From Xestospongia bergquistia (Eukaryota; Porifera; Demospongiae; Haplosclerida; Petrosiidae), in NCBI GenBank assembly GCA_963965975.1, contig OZ014415.1, positions 5,647,001 through 5,711,000 of the forward strand: a stretch of DNA of 64,000 nucleotides. The letters are read 5' to 3'. Positions 24,607 through 38,759 of this stretch are shown here, in pieces. Positions within the stretch are counted from its first letter, which is position 1, and each line of letters starts with the position of its first letter. The notes under the pieces are model-generated. The model was not told the DNA's origin and did no database searches. It worked only from the letters and a program-made list of their open reading frames with translations. The position numbers and the translations under genes are program-made.

Positions 24607-27038
24607 TTATTGCTTTATGTTTCTTTCAATCACTCCTTTTAGAACAGAAACAGCAAGTGTTAGTTCATCAATGGTATGTTCACAACACACTGCTAATCGA
24701 ATACTAGGAAACAAGAGAAACATGTCAATGGAAGACAATTAAAAATTATGCCCTTTAACTATTAAAATTTAAGATTGTAAAAGTAAACTTTGTCCTAAAA
24801 TTAGTTACTCTAAAAGATGGAGATTTACTAGCTTTAAGTCCAGAGAGTTGGCATAAGCTACAGAGCTACTATAAGAAGCTTCAATCAGTCATTCCCAATT
24901 CAAAGTGCTCACAATATCGATAATAAAATTCATTGGTTGTTGGTGGTTACTCACCAGCAGGTTAATTCTCTCCAAAATGGTGTACAACAATAGAGTAAAA
25001 CAATGAGAAATGAACAAACCAATACACATACACATACACATATGGTCCAAAACAATCTTAGGATTGCTGCACATACCAAGTAGAATAAAAAGTATTTAAT
25101 ACCTTTGTTGTGGAAGCTTATGTTCTTCAGACTCCAGATATTTGGCTGTTACAATAGCCACACCTTCCTCAAGAGATTCTTTAACAATAGTATCAAGTAG
25201 TTTTTGACCTGCCTCTCGAGAACCTCTAAAGTCTGAGAGACAAAGATGAATAAGGGGTGACTCCTCATAACCATCCACTTGAAAACCAGAAAGACAGTGG
25301 AGACAGAAAAGAAAAACAACATTACAATTACACATTACAGTTTCTAAGAATATTATCTTTGTATTAGAATATTTTAATGAATATATTTATTTATTATCTC
25401 AATTCATGGTACTGGATAGCATTGATTGGTAAATATTAGAATGAATACTATTAAAAAAAATAAAGATGACATTTATAACTTATATTTTAAAGTACTATAT
25501 TTTGTTTGTTGCATTTAATACTTACTCTTTTAAAAGGTTTCTTAATGTCTTAGCATTCTCTCTGGGTTTTTCAAATATCTCAGGTGACTTGTCCATAGTA
25601 TCGAGTGCCTCTATTGCGGCTGTAGTAAGCAATGGTGGAAGTGATGCACTAAAGCAGTATCCAGCACCTTAACAAGAGAACACATATGTGTATCACTTGG
25701 AGTTAACATTTGATCTGACAGGAATATACCTGTACTTACAATAACATGTACATGTTATCTACATGGTTAACCTGATAGTCTTTGATGATCAATAACAAAT
25801 GATTTTCCAGCACAAAATCCTCCCATATTGGCCATACTCAAACTCATCAAAACACAAATAAGATCAACATCTTCTGGCTAAAAAATAAAGATAGAATATA
25901 GAAACTATATTATAATATTAATAATGTAACACTATCTGTCAATTAAAATTGAGTTCTATTCTATGATCGTGTTAATTTACTCACTGTTAATTGAAAATGT
26001 TCTACTGCTCCACGACCTGTAGCTCCTAACACACCAAATGAAAGACTTTCCTCCAAAATAATTGGAATACGATATCGTTTACGAAACTCCACCTACATGT
26101 ATTATATTAGTAAGTGTTGCACACTGTAAATGACAAGCAACAACACACAAGTACTTACCAGTTTGGGTAGAGGTACTAAGTCACCATAATTCATATATAT
26201 AGCTTCAGCTACAATGAACTTTCTGATCTTCTTAGCTTTATTTGGATTCTAAGATAACAATAGTCTGTTCATCTTCTGTCATTTATTATTTAATTATTCA
26301 CACATCTACCCATCCATCCATCCATCACTGACTTTGAGATCAAATTTTTCCTTTTCTTTCAGTAATCTTTCTAAATCTAACATATCATTATGCTTGAAGT
26401 ACTTGATCTGACTACGTGAGGCAACCAGTCCTTTTTGTGTAGGAAACCCCATACCTTCGTCACTACATGAGCAATACAAAATAAAATATACAATGTATTG
26501 AAGTTAGACAATATTTTGAGTAGTTACTATATGCAGTGAATTACAGGTCTGGGATCAATTTATTACAATTATATTTGAAAATTATAACATTTTGGATATA
26601 ATTACATTACAATGAAAGAAATGAAAAGTATTAACAATCACAATTATATATATATATATATGTAATTATATATAATATATGATATTAATTGTATTGATCA
26701 TGCAATTATAATCATAATAGTCACATAATAGTCCTGGTGGATTGACATTACCTTCTACATTGATACCTACAGGAGTACAGGTACTGTTACAAGTTAATGT
26801 CCCAGCCTTTGTGGGACTAGTCTCTCAAAGAGGATCCCTTTAATCAAGTGAAAATGAAGTCCACTTTAATTTATAATTTAATTTAGCAATGACATTGGTT
26901 CTTACCAAAAGATGATGTCTGTTCTTTTAGAATAAGCAGGTATGGCACTAGCTATGGCAGCAAACCCAAATGAGTAAACTATAGCTTCTTCTCTGCCAGT
27001 GAATTTAGCTATACGTTCCTCTAGACGAAGATGGACAT
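24607..27038 (-). pseudogene. SPTLC1: SPTLC1 3'-half fragment, copy C
   Basis: Same eight exons as copy A at offset +24361 (26906-27038 down to 24607-24703). It has the same missing exons 1-5 and the same broken acceptor before the penultimate exon. Against the complete gene it has scattered coding differences, such as [13 protein letters not shown] where the complete gene has [13 protein letters not shown]. Confidence 0.88.
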
Positions 27039-27050
27039 CTGGAAGAGGGT

Positions 27051-27066
27051 GGGATAGAGAGGGAGA

Positions 27067-27102
<36 letters not shown>
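27051..27102. repeat. GA tract at the SPTLC1'/NUF2' joint, copy C
   Basis: Third instance of the same joint. This one may be the original, since it lies between the only two long CARM1 copies. Confidence 0.8.
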
Positions 27103-27103
<1 letters not shown>

Positions 27104-27704
27104 TCTCCAAGTTTGTGTCCAATTCACTAATGAAAAATTGTAATTGGAAAATTATTTTAACATTGTTTTTAATGTAAGAGGCCTAGCATGTTCTCAAGAT
27201 GTAGCAGCAATGAGAAAAAGAAAGGTTTCCTCTTTGTATAACCATACCTATATATTCTCATAACATTAGGAAGTAAAATTTATTGGCTGCAGGTGATTCA
27301 GTTGTAAAATTGAACATATAAATTATAGTTCAAAGTTTATTTAATTCTCTGTCTCAAATACTTTCTACCATGATTCTAGACAGACCCAGTAATCCAGTAT
27401 ATACATGTAATCCAAATAAATTATCTAAAAGTACATCTATAGCCTTGTCACTATTTATGTCAATTTTCAAAGGGAGTCTACACAGGATCTTAAAATATCT
27501 GTGTAATAATAGTCTATAATCACTGTAAAAACTGGATAAAGTAAATTAGGGACAATCTCTATTCATGACACTTGTTTAGACTTTACAATGCTATTGTGTT
27601 TGTATCTGGTGAATGCTATAGGACTGCATCTAAGGACTGTATGTGTCCAGAATTAAAACTCAACCATTTGTACTTGAAGCCAGTAGATTAAATGCAGAAC
27701 CTAC

Positions 27705-29037
27705 CTAGCTACATCACACTTTTGTATTATACCATCAATCTCTTCAATTGTACTCTCAATAACCTATAATGACATATATGCAGGTAACAAACTATTATTA
27801 TTGTTAATGTATCACTTACTGGAGGTATCTGGACAGCGCGATTAGACAAGTTCTCCCACATAGCTGCTGTTTGAATTACTTCATTACTTTCGATACGAGC
27901 TTCTTCTAATTGTTCAGTAATAGCAGCCATATTCTATTCAATTAACAAGTAGTATAACAGTAACTAGGGAATAACATGACTGATTCTAAAATCTACTTAT
28001 AATTAATTATTCCTCTCACAATAAACAGTACTGATATCTTTAAAATTGAGAGTCGCAACAAGTTATGAACAACTACAGAATGCTAGAAGGCACTCAAGAC
28101 TGACAAGCTTATTAGTTGTCAATTGCATTGATGCTCGTCATCAAATATAATGTAGCTTTAACTAATACTTTCTATTTATTATAGACTTGAAACATTAATA
28201 AATACCATAAGTCTATTTATTATTTAAAATTTATTAACTTTAAAGGCTCAATTTAACAAACTTAAAAAAATCTTAATACATATTTAAACAATAGTCGGTA
28301 CAATCACTAAAATTAATATATAAAGTTGTGGACTTTGGGTGAGTTGACTCATACAACATAATATATTTTACATTTAGAAAATAAGTCAAAGGCATTAAAA
28401 ATTAAAAGCCAATTAATTATTAAAAGGATTTAACCTGCTCTAGTTCCTCTGGAGATGTGACAACTTGTGACTGTAGATCTTCTACTCTTATTTGCAACCT
28501 GTCAAGTTCTTCATTTAGAGTACTCTGTAAATAGTACATAAATTTAATAGTAAACCTCCTAAAAAGGATAGTTTGAATATATATCCTTTATACTTATTTG
28601 CAGCACTGTGCTTTTGTCTATCTAGTATTAATTCTCAGAAGGGAATCTATAGTCTTACAGAAGGAGGCATTAAGAAACATCATAAAATCTTTTTGTATTG
28701 AGAACATGTCGACATCAAGTAGGTTTAAACCATCCACTGTATCTACTGTTAAAACATACTAAATTGTCATCCACAGACTGTCTGTAAGACAACACATCGG
28801 CAAGTCTTTTCTTCATTACTTCCTAAGAACAGACCCACAGAGAGGGAGAGAAAGAAAGGTAGGAGTGAGGGAGCACATTAATACAGAAATGTACCACATG
28901 GCTTTGTATCTCCTGGTGATGGTGTTGACATTGACCTAATTGTTTAGTTAACTAAAAAAAAAGTATATATATAATTATGTTTCATATATCTTTTTATTAC
29001 CTCATCCTCCAATTCTTTTTCATCAATTTTTTGTTGC
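27705..29037 (-). pseudogene. NUF2: NUF2-like coiled-coil gene fragment, copy C
   Basis: Exons 29001-29037, 28895-28951, 28760-28822, 28435-28524, 27820-27933, 27705-27763. Sequence as in copy B (SPEELEQ). An intron near 28070 carries a 7-base insertion relative to A and B. It has no start and no C-terminus. Confidence 0.6.
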
Positions 29038-30549
29038 CTGCAATGAAATAATAAACATGTAAAAGGTTACATAATCTATAGTGTACAAGCAATTTTTCCA
29101 ATACTTTTTATTGCCATTACAGTGAAAATTACTAAAGTGAAGAACCTTCACCACAGTAGTAGCTAAATCAGAAATATCAATTTGCTATACTGGCATTGAG
29201 AATTTAATGCTGTATTTCAAAAACCATAGGTGTCTGATCATAATGTATGGTGTGACATCAATAAAGTAGTGATACTTCTTTTTTGCTAAGCCATGCATTT
29301 TATAGACTTGTATATTGTTTTTTTGCCAGTGCTTTTTGAAAGATCTTACTGACTTTTCAAACTTAATGTTTGTTTGGTAGCCTATTCAATAGAATTTATC
29401 TCTAGTACTGAACGTTTGCCATGTCTACTAAATTTGGCAGCTTTAGACACTGTTGTTGTCAAGTTGGAACAGAAGGATAAAGTAAATTGCTTTCAGACAA
29501 ACAGGATAAAAATTCAACAACCAATTCTCGAATACATGTAACTTGTACTCATGTGATTATTATTATTATTCCTCAAGTAGGTGTGACATGAAGATCACAT
29601 CAGAATCAGGTAAATAAATTGTCATAACTTGAGAATGAAAGGATTTTTAGGTAAATTTCCATGTTGAAAATTGCATACATTTTGGTAGCAATCAATTCTG
29701 CTGTATTACCTGTGCTTTTGGAACAGAGGGACAAAGCAAGTACTGTAATCTTAGCCCACACTGAGATCAGTGAGGGTTGATAATTTTCCAAACTATACCT
29801 ATACATTGTGCTGAGATTGGTGGACCCTCCCACTACATGTTATAATTTGTATGTATTAATTTATACGCGCATGTTATTCTCCTAGTAGCCCCTCCCACTC
29901 TTGTTATATGATTTACATGACTTCTATCTTAACAGGAGATGGCCAAATATATAATATCTTTCCTCCGGAGACCTCACCTGAGGAGACGGAAAGAGTGACA
30001 AAGTTCCACAACAACCATTAGATGACAAACAGGAAGAGGAGGAGATTGTTGTTGTATTTATTATAAAGATGTTCACGGGATTGAAGGCAGCTGGTCTGAG
30101 AGTATGTGCTGAACTATCTTTTACAGCTCCTTCTGTTGCACTGATCAAACCTTGAATAGTCTTGTCATACTCAGAGGAAGTAACCAAACATTAAGAATTA
30201 CAATTGTTTTATTAAGTAAATATTGGTTTATACACTGTATTAACATAATTTAGTAATTTAGGCAAATGAAATGGCTGGATTCTTGCAGAGACTTATATAT
30301 ATATAGGACACCTTAACATGTCAAAATAATCATCACAAGTATAATAGTAAATGTGGACTAATAAAACAACATATTGAATTATCAGATGTGCAATCAACAT
30401 TGTATTATATAACATAATACATTCCACTACAGAGAGTACATGTTTAATTAAAGTCCTACATATTTGTATGTGTACCATAATACTGCATATAATAAGTTAA
30501 TGCCTTACTTCATTATGGAATAAATAATTATAGTTACTATGTCTTCTAT
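29038..30549. other. Spacer between NUF2' and CARM1, copy C
   Basis: Same content as 4670-6181. No exon recognised. Confidence 0.45.
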
Positions 30550-31848
30550 TCAAGACAATGGAAACAAAGTAGGACCACTCATTTTATGTGCCATCAAATA
30601 AAGTGAGGTCGAATTTTCTTCAGCTTTCCAGTATGATTCAGTAGGATTGGTCTGATCAGAATCTATCAACAATGAATAACAGCATAACAATGATAATGTG
30701 CCCATATAGTCTTTCATCTCACCTTCTATAGGATTTGATCGAGTTCCATTGGAACGAAAATAGGGATTTTTGAGATCATAACTTGAGCATGATATTTGAG
30801 ATGTACCAACAACTTTAATTTATATGTCTATATAATAACTTTGTCTGCAGTGAGAATGAGAATAAAAACAACAATATGTACTAGCATTAAGATTGATCAT
30901 AGCTAAAAAAGACATTGTAAGTGCCTTCAGTACATGTAATAGTTTGCACTACTTTTTGTTAGCTTTCATAGAAATATGTCCTGTTATTTCTTGTCCGGCA
31001 GTAGCAAAGAGAGGTTTCTTGAGTAAACACCGTGCCTATAGACAATAATAACAAATGCATTACTAGTCTCTTTGATCAAATCATCATCTAACAAAACTGA
31101 TAGTCAGTAAAAAGTGGCAAGATTGATACCATTCTACATCTATTTTGTTCTGAAGTACAACAATGCTTATTATTAATTATAGTTATCTCACCTGATGCCA
31201 ATGTGTGACTGGCTTAAAAGGAGCAGTAGTTAGCCACATTGTCTTTCTGCATAAACACAATTATTAGACAATTAAAAAATGGTAAAAATTATTTTATGTC
31301 TCAATAGCGACTCCTTGAATTAAGGATTATATATACTCTTTACATTCCAGGAAGGTTTGGGATGGGTCTAGTAACAATATAAAGTATAATAAAAAGCTAA
31401 CAACACAATCATCAGCACATTCTGATACAAACAGCATCCAGTATGTCTGTTTCAAAATGTGATGATAATTGTGGAAGTAGTAGAATGGGATAATAACACT
31501 TTTATATTGTTCCTAGATTCCAACCCCAATCCTTCTAAATTCTAAAGTATATATTTATGTAGTACTAACTGTACATACTACCCACTTCTAGTTAGCACTC
31601 ATAACTGCATGGTTATAGTCTTACAACCAATTAATGAATGTATGATTTCATATATTATCTTTATACTAAGAAGAGTTTCTAAGGTGTCAAAATACCCACA
31701 AAAGAGAGTTTCATTATGCTTAGCAAATTTCACATAACCACTAATTGTAGGGCTCACTGTGATCCAATAAAGGAGACATCAAACCAAAACGCTATACCAT
31801 GAATGCTACCACTGCTTGATAATTTGAATGTCACTGGAATGTTAATAC

Positions 31849-31882
<34 letters not shown>

Positions 31883-32639
31883 CATAGAAACTCACAATAT
31901 TGGTTGATAATAATTGGGGGGCTAGATCTATAGCAAAACCTCTTGTAACATACAGTAGATAGAACAAGGTGCAGTATCAGACTGAATGTGTACTCAAAAT
32001 ATAGAGCATGTTCTAGTCTTGTGTGGCCAGATATATAGAAAAAATTTTCTCATGTCTGGTCACATAAGACCAAGGATGTCCTTAATTCAACAATTCTTGT
32101 GCAAACTGTTACATTCAAAATATTTGTGACATTTATTTTTGTGGGGTTAATTAATTTTAAATTTAAAATATAACATACGTATGAAGTGAGGATTCAGAAA
32201 TGGATGTGGATGTAAAGTCCACAGTATGTCCTATAGGTTTAGCCATAAGAATACGAACATCAAATGTGTCCTATATGATATAAAAAGATTACTATGATCA
32301 TACTAGTACTGCATACATGAAAATCATATTATGGCTTGAACTTCTAGTTATTGATATTAACTGACCACAATTGGTTGTTTGAAGTATTCCTCCATAGCAG
32401 TTTCTTGTAATGAAGAGAGATCTACTGCATGAAAATGTTGCTGAGACCTAATAGTAATAACTATAATTATACTGAAATATAAAAAGAGGCTGTGTTTGAA
32501 TGCAATGTGTGGTACCAACTATAACATGTCAGAACAGAACTATTAATTTTAGTGCCAGAATGAGACTGACTTTAGTTCTGGTGTAAACATAAATTTGTAA
32601 GTTAAGAACTTTGTGTAACTGAGCTGTTTGTGCTATCAA

Positions 32640-32835
32640 ACAATAATCATTTCTGAATATTGACTCAGAAATATAGTGTGATACATTAGCATAAATTTAT
32701 ACTCAAAAATAAATTTGTTATATTCCAAGAGGTTTCTAAATGAGGGTAGTAAGACTGTCAAAGGACCTGTGCTGTAGACTACAGGTTAATGTACTTGGTC
32801 AGATCATGTGTATATTTCAAATTAAAACAGCTGTT
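32640..32835. other. Segment of about 195 bp present only in copy C
   Basis: Copy B joins gattgtgct directly to ttgtttaaaaacaaag (about 15996). Copy C has about 195 extra bases there. Insertion in C or deletion in B cannot be told apart; no inverted ends are seen. Confidence 0.5.
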
Positions 32836-33581
32836 GTTTAAAAACAAAGCAAAATCTGCTTATTTAAAACTCCAAAAAATCATGAAAGAACAATGTCAAA
32901 CATGGCTGTATGAAGATCTTTACACAGTAGCCACACAGTAGAATCTCAGAAAACTACATTATTATATTGAAATGAATCTCTTACTGACATTCTTGCTCTA
33001 GCTTTCTTCTAAATTTACTAAAATATGGTTTAATATTAATATAATGTAGTGGCTTAAAAACTTTATAAATTTGCAAATCACCAACCCTGGGCATATTTTT
33101 CTGCTATAGTTATTCCTACATTTCATAGATTTTCCAATGCCATTATTTTCACAAGGCTATATACTTTGCAAGGACAGTTAACTTTTAAAAAAATTTTCTT
33201 ATGAACACACACATGTATATATACTATAATGTAATACCAAAATGAGGCTTTCTTGTATTGTTCCATATACAGCATCTGATCAGTGAATGGTGCACAATAT
33301 AGAATACCCTGAGTTGGATACATCTTTCCTGTATAGATAATAAAAGATAAGATATTAACATACATAGAGTATGCACATATACTGGCAACCATTGTAACAT
33401 GAAAGGCAATGTCAGTTAGGAATGGTAAAAAGAAGTATATGTATATTGCTACAGTTTCAAAATGTGTGCATAACTATATTGTAAATCTCAATTAAATCTT
33501 GCGACTAACAACTTGCAACCATGCAAGCTGCATGCTGGGTAAAATATGTTCAATATCCTGAGAAAATAAGATTATACAAGG

Positions 33582-33781
33582 TGTAGTTCGCTGTTAATCA
33601 TTAATAACCTTATTATTATTCATTAACGTTATTATTTCATTATTCATTATAATTTTAATTATACTTCTGGAAGTATCCACATAAAAGCACGTGTTGTCAT
33701 TATTATAAAAGCATCTACTTTATTCAGTCATGTAGTTAGTTTTATTTCAAAAAGAAAGAAAAGTTCTCTTTAGAAATCACG
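33582..33781 (+). repeat. 5' LTR of element I
   Basis: About 200 bp, tgtagttcgctg to aatcacg, very like 42576-42776. It is followed by tggtgaccctga, a likely tRNA primer-binding site. Confidence 0.85.
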
Positions 33782-33818
33782 CTAAATTGGTGACCCTGAC
33801 GCTACTCATTAGAGCACA

Positions 33819-34628
33819 ATGACTGATCCAGAACCTAATATTTCCTCAACGCCCTCTCTAGCTGCCGTCAGCATCAAACTGCCACCATTCTGGCCTGCTG
33901 ACCCAGAAGTTTGGTTTGCTCAAATAGAGGCACAGTTTACTACAAGAGGAATTATTTCTCAAAAGACTCGTTTCGATTACGTTGTCAGTTCCCTCAGCCC
34001 TGAATTTGCTGTCGAAGTTAGAGATCTTCTCCTTAGACCACCAGACAAAGCTCTGTACAACACCCTTAAAGCCAAACTCGTCAGACACACAGCTGCCTCA
34101 GAGCAATGTCAGCTGCAAGAACTCATCAGTGGCGAAGAACTAGGAGACCGTAAACCGACTCAACTATTGCATCGAATGCAGCAACTTCTTGGTGACAAAC
34201 TTGGAACCTCAGCAGATGCTAACTCCTTTCTTCGTGAATTGTTTTTACAAAGGTTGCCTCCCAACGTCTGTATGGTACTCGCATCAGCTGACACCTCCTT
34301 GGACCTGAGCAAGGTGGTAGACATGGCAGACAAAGTCTTGGAAGTGGTAACACCTACAGTCGCTTCAATCTCCACCCAGAAAACAAACTCTGAAGTTACT
34401 CTATTGCGTGAAGAAGTTGCTCGCCTGGCTGACCTAATTACATCACTGACCCACGACAGACCAAGATTCCGACACCAAAACTCCTTTCGCACCTGTCGAC
34501 AACGGAGTCCTGCTCTAAAAACTCCTCCACCTGACGACACCCTCTGCTGGTACCATGCTAAGTTTAGGGAAGCTGCACGGAAATGCAAGGAGCCCTGTAG
34601 TTTGGGAAACACCCGGGCCAGACGTTAG
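33819..34628 (+). CDS. Gag of element I
   Basis: Open frame of 269 codons from ATG 33819. The N-terminal block [19 protein letters not shown] and the following helical region are typical of a large group of animal gypsy-like Gag proteins. The C-terminus has the unusual Cys/His cluster [19 protein letters not shown] in place of a CCHC knuckle. The pol frame begins three bases after the stop in another frame. Confidence 0.85.
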   Translation: MTDPEPNISSTPSLAAVSIKLPPFWPADPEVWFAQIEAQFTTRGIISQKTRFDYVVSSLSPEFAVEVRDLLLRPPDKALYNTLKAKLVRHTAASEQCQLQELISGEELGDRKPTQLLHRMQQLLGDKLGTSADANSFLRELFLQRLPPNVCMVLASADTSLDLSKVVDMADKVLEVVTPTVASISTQKTNSEVTLLREEVARLADLITSLTHDRPRFRHQNSFRTCRQRSPALKTPPPDDTLCWYHAKFREAARKCKEPCSLGNTRARR

Positions 34629-34630
34629 CG

Positions 34631-36230
34631 GTGATAGGCATTTCCTGCCAACATTTCAGTCCCCTTTTTCATGTAAGTGATACTAACACGCACACACGAT
34701 TTCTTGTGGATACAGGTTCAGAAGTGAGTGTGATACCTCCTACGCCAGAGGATCGCTGTTGCCAGCTGGATAAACTCACCCTTATAGCAGTGAATAACAC
34801 TCCTATTTGTACTTATGGGAAGCGGTTCCTGAATGTTAACCTTGGTCTCAGATGTCCACTACCTTGGATTTTTGTCATCGCTGAAGTGCAAAAGCCCATT
34901 ATAGGTGCTGATTTTCTTCAATACTTCGGACTGCTGCTAAACATTAGAAAGCAACAATTGACTGATGGTCATACACATATTTGTGTTCACGGTATCCTCT
35001 CTATGGACTCTTCTCCTAGTCCATCTCTTTTCCCCAAGAACCATGACAATCCATATCTCACACTATTGTCTGAATTTCCCACTCTCACGCAAATCTCTTT
35101 GCTAGACGTCCCTATTAGGCATGACGTCACCCACCACATCCAGACTGTTGGCCCACCTGTGTCTGCCCATCCAAGACGACTGGCTCCTGATTATCTGCAT
35201 GTTGCAAAGCAGGAGTTTGAGCACATGCTTAACCTGGGTATCATCAGACCATTGTCAAGCCCATGGGTGTTCCCCCTACACATGGTGCCCAAGAAGACTA
35301 GTGGTGATTGGCGTCCTTGTGGAGATTACCGCGCCTTAAACAAATGTATTGTTCCCAACCATTATCCAGTACCACACATCCATGATTTCACTTCAGCGTT
35401 ACAAGGTGCCACCATGTTTCAAGACTAGATCTCGCACATGCATATCATCAAATCCCTGTAGATCCAGCAGACTTTCCAAAAACAGCAATAACGACACCAT
35501 TCGGCCTATTTGAGTATGTTCACATGCCTTTTGGCCTAAGGGATGCTGCACAGACTTTTCAACGTTTTATGGATCAAGTCTTACGTGGCATTTCCAACAC
35601 ATATGTCTATATTGATGATATACTGATTGCTAGCAGTACTCCTGAAGAATACCTACAAGATTTGAAGTCTGTTTTCAAACGTCTTGCTTCTCATGGGATT
35701 GTCATTAATCCAAGCAAATGTATTTTTGGTGCTGACCAACTAGATTTCCTAGGATCAGGTTATCTCTCAAGGTGTTGCCCCACTTCCAGGCAAAGTTGCA
35801 GTCATTCGTAATTTCCCTCAGCCTACATCTCCATGTCAGCTATGTTGGTTCATTGGAATGGTCAATTTTTACCATTGTTTCCTTCCCCATTGCACTGATC
35901 TGATGCAGGCCCTACATGACCTACTTAAGGCTACAAAACCAAAGTCTCATACTCTCACTTGGAATGATGATGCAATAGCTGCCTTCAGAAATTCCAAGGA
36001 AGCTTTGGCTGCCACCTCCTTTCTATCCTACCGTGCCCCTGATGTACCCACATGTCTTATGACCGATGCATCTGACACAGCAGTCCTGCAACAACAGATC
36101 AAAGGCTCATGGCATCCAATTTCCTTTTTCTCCAAAAAGATGACTTCTACAGAAAAACATTATAGCACTTTTGACAGAGAGCTACTTGGCTGTTTATTTA
36201 GCCATTAAACATTTCAGACATTTTCTAGAG
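34631..36230 (+). pseudogene. Protease, RT and RNase H of element I, broken frames
   Basis: Protease with [13 protein letters not shown] (about 34700-34740); RT start [19 protein letters not shown] (about 35290); stop after TMFQD near 35428; RT palm [19 protein letters not shown] and YIDDILIAS (35524-35640); RNase H TDASDTAV and STFDRELLG (36060-36190). Several frame changes (about 35430, 35760, 36200) break it. Confidence 0.85.
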
Positions 36231-36456
36231 GCAGAGAATTCCATGATTCACTGATCACAAACCGTTAACCTTTGGCATGAATATTCGCTCCAATCGTCAC
36301 TCACCTCGTCAAGCACGGCAACTAGATTATATCTCACACTTCACTTCCAATATACGACATATCCGGGGATCTGATAATCCTGTAGGAGATGCACTCTCCC
36401 ACATCGAGATAAATGCTCTGTTGTCAGGACAATCCCCCTGAGTAGATTACGCTGCT

Positions 36457-37235
36457 ATGGCCGAGACTCAGTCCACTGATCCCCAAATTCGAGCACTTCA
36501 ATCATCTCCACAGTCCCCATTAGTAGTTGAAGCCATGGCACTCCCTAACTCGACCCATCCGCTTTACTGTGATACCTCTACTGGCACACAACGTCCCCTA
36601 GTTCAAAAGCGTGGGGATGAGTTCTTTTTGATTGTATCTACCGTTTATCACACCCAGATATACAAGCGACCCGGAAGCTCATTACTACTTGCTACATATG
36701 GCCTGGCATCAATTCTGATGTTCACCGTGGGACACGCTCTTGTGTCCAGTGCCAACATGCGAAGATACAACATCATATACGATCTCCATTGTCATCCTTT
36801 CCCGCTCCCAAAGCTCATTTCCAAATAGTTCATGTTGACCTGATTGGACCGCTGCCATTATCACGAGGTTTTTCTTACCTCCTCACCTGCATTGACTGTT
36901 TCACTAGGTGGCCCAAAGCCATTCCCATCACTAATACTACCGCAGAGACAGTGGTACAAGCATTTATCAATGGATGGGTATCCCAGTTTAGTGTTCCCTC
37001 AACTATTGTTACCGACTGTGGCCGTCAATTTGAATCTCATCTATGGAAAAATCTAATGTCATTTCTCAGGTGCAAACAGGCATGTACAACAGCTTACCAC
37101 CCGCAATCAAATGGAATGGTGGAGCGTTTCCATAGACATCTGAAGTGTGCTTTGAAAGCACAAACCAATACAAACTCGTGGATGGATGTCCTTCCACTTG
37201 TTTTGCTGGGAATTCAAACTTCCCTAAAAGAGGAC
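36457..37235 (+). pseudogene. Integrase of element I, 5' part
   Basis: rve core with VHVDLIGPLPLSRG, IVTDCGRQFESHLW and SNGMVERFHRHLK carrying D, D and E. It stops at 37235 where element II begins, and resumes at 42080. Confidence 0.85.
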
Positions 37236-37530
37236 TTTGACAAAAGTGAGCTAGTGGATCAAATGGAGGAAGTTTATGATCAATAAATAATGGACCAATC
37301 AGATTCATTGTTTAAAGGACCAATCATATTCATTGTATTTTATTTTCCCACGCTACATTAACCAATCATATTGTTTTAATCATGAGACCACTAAGTTCAC
37401 TATTTAAACCCATTCACATTCATTCCTAGTCAGTCTGAAGTCTGGATATTATACTTAACTTATTATTTTAAAATCAAGATTAGTTAACCCAGACGGGGTC
37501 AATTAGTTAACATTTCGAGCGCATCCGACA
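37236..37530 (+). repeat. 5' LTR of element II
   Basis: 295 bp; starts tttgac (the 3' LTR has tgtgac) and ends catccgaca. It contains gaccaatcag (CCAAT box) and ctatttaaacc (TATA-like). Confidence 0.88.
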
Positions 37531-37642
37531 TTTCGAATGGAAGACAGAAGAGAACGACCCAGTGGATGAACGAGTACAATTCGGATTACGACGCTCATCG
37601 AACCACAATAAGACTGAACCTTCGTGAACGAATGAGTACAAT

Positions 37643-38578
37643 TTGGATTACAACGCTCATCGAACTACATTAAGACCAAACATTCGAGAGACACTTCAAA
37701 TGGCCTATAGGTATCAATCTACTGTATCAGATAGCAAAGAAACTGTTAGTAAGAGAAGAACAAAATCGAAGAGAAATACAGAGATGGAAAAATTGACACA
37801 TGTAATGGCTAGGATGGCTCAAATGATGGAACAGAATCAAACTCACAGAAGTACTAACGTTCCAAAGTTCAGAACCATGGGAGAAAACGAGGATATTAAA
37901 GATTATCTGACTCTCTTTGAACGACATATGATTCTTAATGACATGCCCGAAGATGAGTGGACCTGACAATTAGCACCTGTGCTCACTGGGAGAGCAGGAG
38001 CAGCTTACAATGATGTAAAACCAAAAGCACCTTATGCCATTCTCAAGCAAGCAATTCTCCAACGTTATGAGATCAACCCAGAGGCAAGTTGAGTGAAGCT
38101 CCGACAGATGAGATTCAAGATAGATAACGACTTTGCCGAACATGTTTCAAGAGTGGATGCTCTTGTTAAAAGATGGCTGATACCGGTTTCAAACCCAGAT
38201 TTGTCTGACAAAGAGCGATTGCAGGAACTAGATATGCAGGTGCGAAGGGAGATAGTGATGGTGCAGGTACAAACTGGTCTGCCCCGGGACCTTCAAGCAT
38301 GAATAGATACTCGAGGACCTCGTACCGTGGGGGAGCTAAATCAATGCATTCAAGAATACCAACTGAAGCGAAAAGAGGAAGGTATGGAATGGAAATTTAT
38401 TACATCCTCCCGATCTGAGATCAGGGAAGGACAGAACAGTCAGCCTAGTAGGAGAACAGAAACCAAGTCCACCTCAAGAAGAGAAGTAACTTGCTACAAA
38501 TGTGGTCAGAGTGGTCACTGGAGATGCTGTGACAATTACAGATTCTGGAGGATCTACCTGTTTATACCCAAAGGCTAA
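37643..38578 (+). pseudogene. Gag of element II, broken
   Basis: Three open pieces (37643-37966, 38093-38302, 38327-38578) of one retrotransposon gag, separated by in-frame stops. It ends in a zinc knuckle CYKCGQSGHW whose last cysteine is displaced by a deletion running into the protease. Confidence 0.8.
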
Positions 38579-38744
38579 AGTGACAATTCATCTACAAGGG
38601 GAACAAGAGTTCAGTCAGGAAGTGGCTGTGTCAGAAGTTGTGCCCGAAGATGTACTGTTGGGGAGAGATGCACCAATTGGCATACCTTTGTTAGATACCT
38701 TTCCACGACAAGTGAGAAAGGTGATGTGGGAGAAGATGAATTGA
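38502..38744 (+). pseudogene. Protease remnant of element II
   Basis: C-terminal half of an aspartic protease (VVPEDVLLGRDAPIG). The catalytic D-T/S-G motif is not found and seems lost in the deletion after the zinc knuckle. Confidence 0.6.
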
Positions 38745-38759
38745 GAGTTTGCTGGAGCT

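Larger units (their letters stand above)
24362..32211. repeat. Third copy of the SPTLC1'-NUF2'-CARM1 3' unit
   Basis: Positions 24362-32211 repeat 1-7841 at offset +24361, changing to +24368 after a 7-base insertion near 28070. By eye it is nearly identical to copy A. Confidence 0.9.
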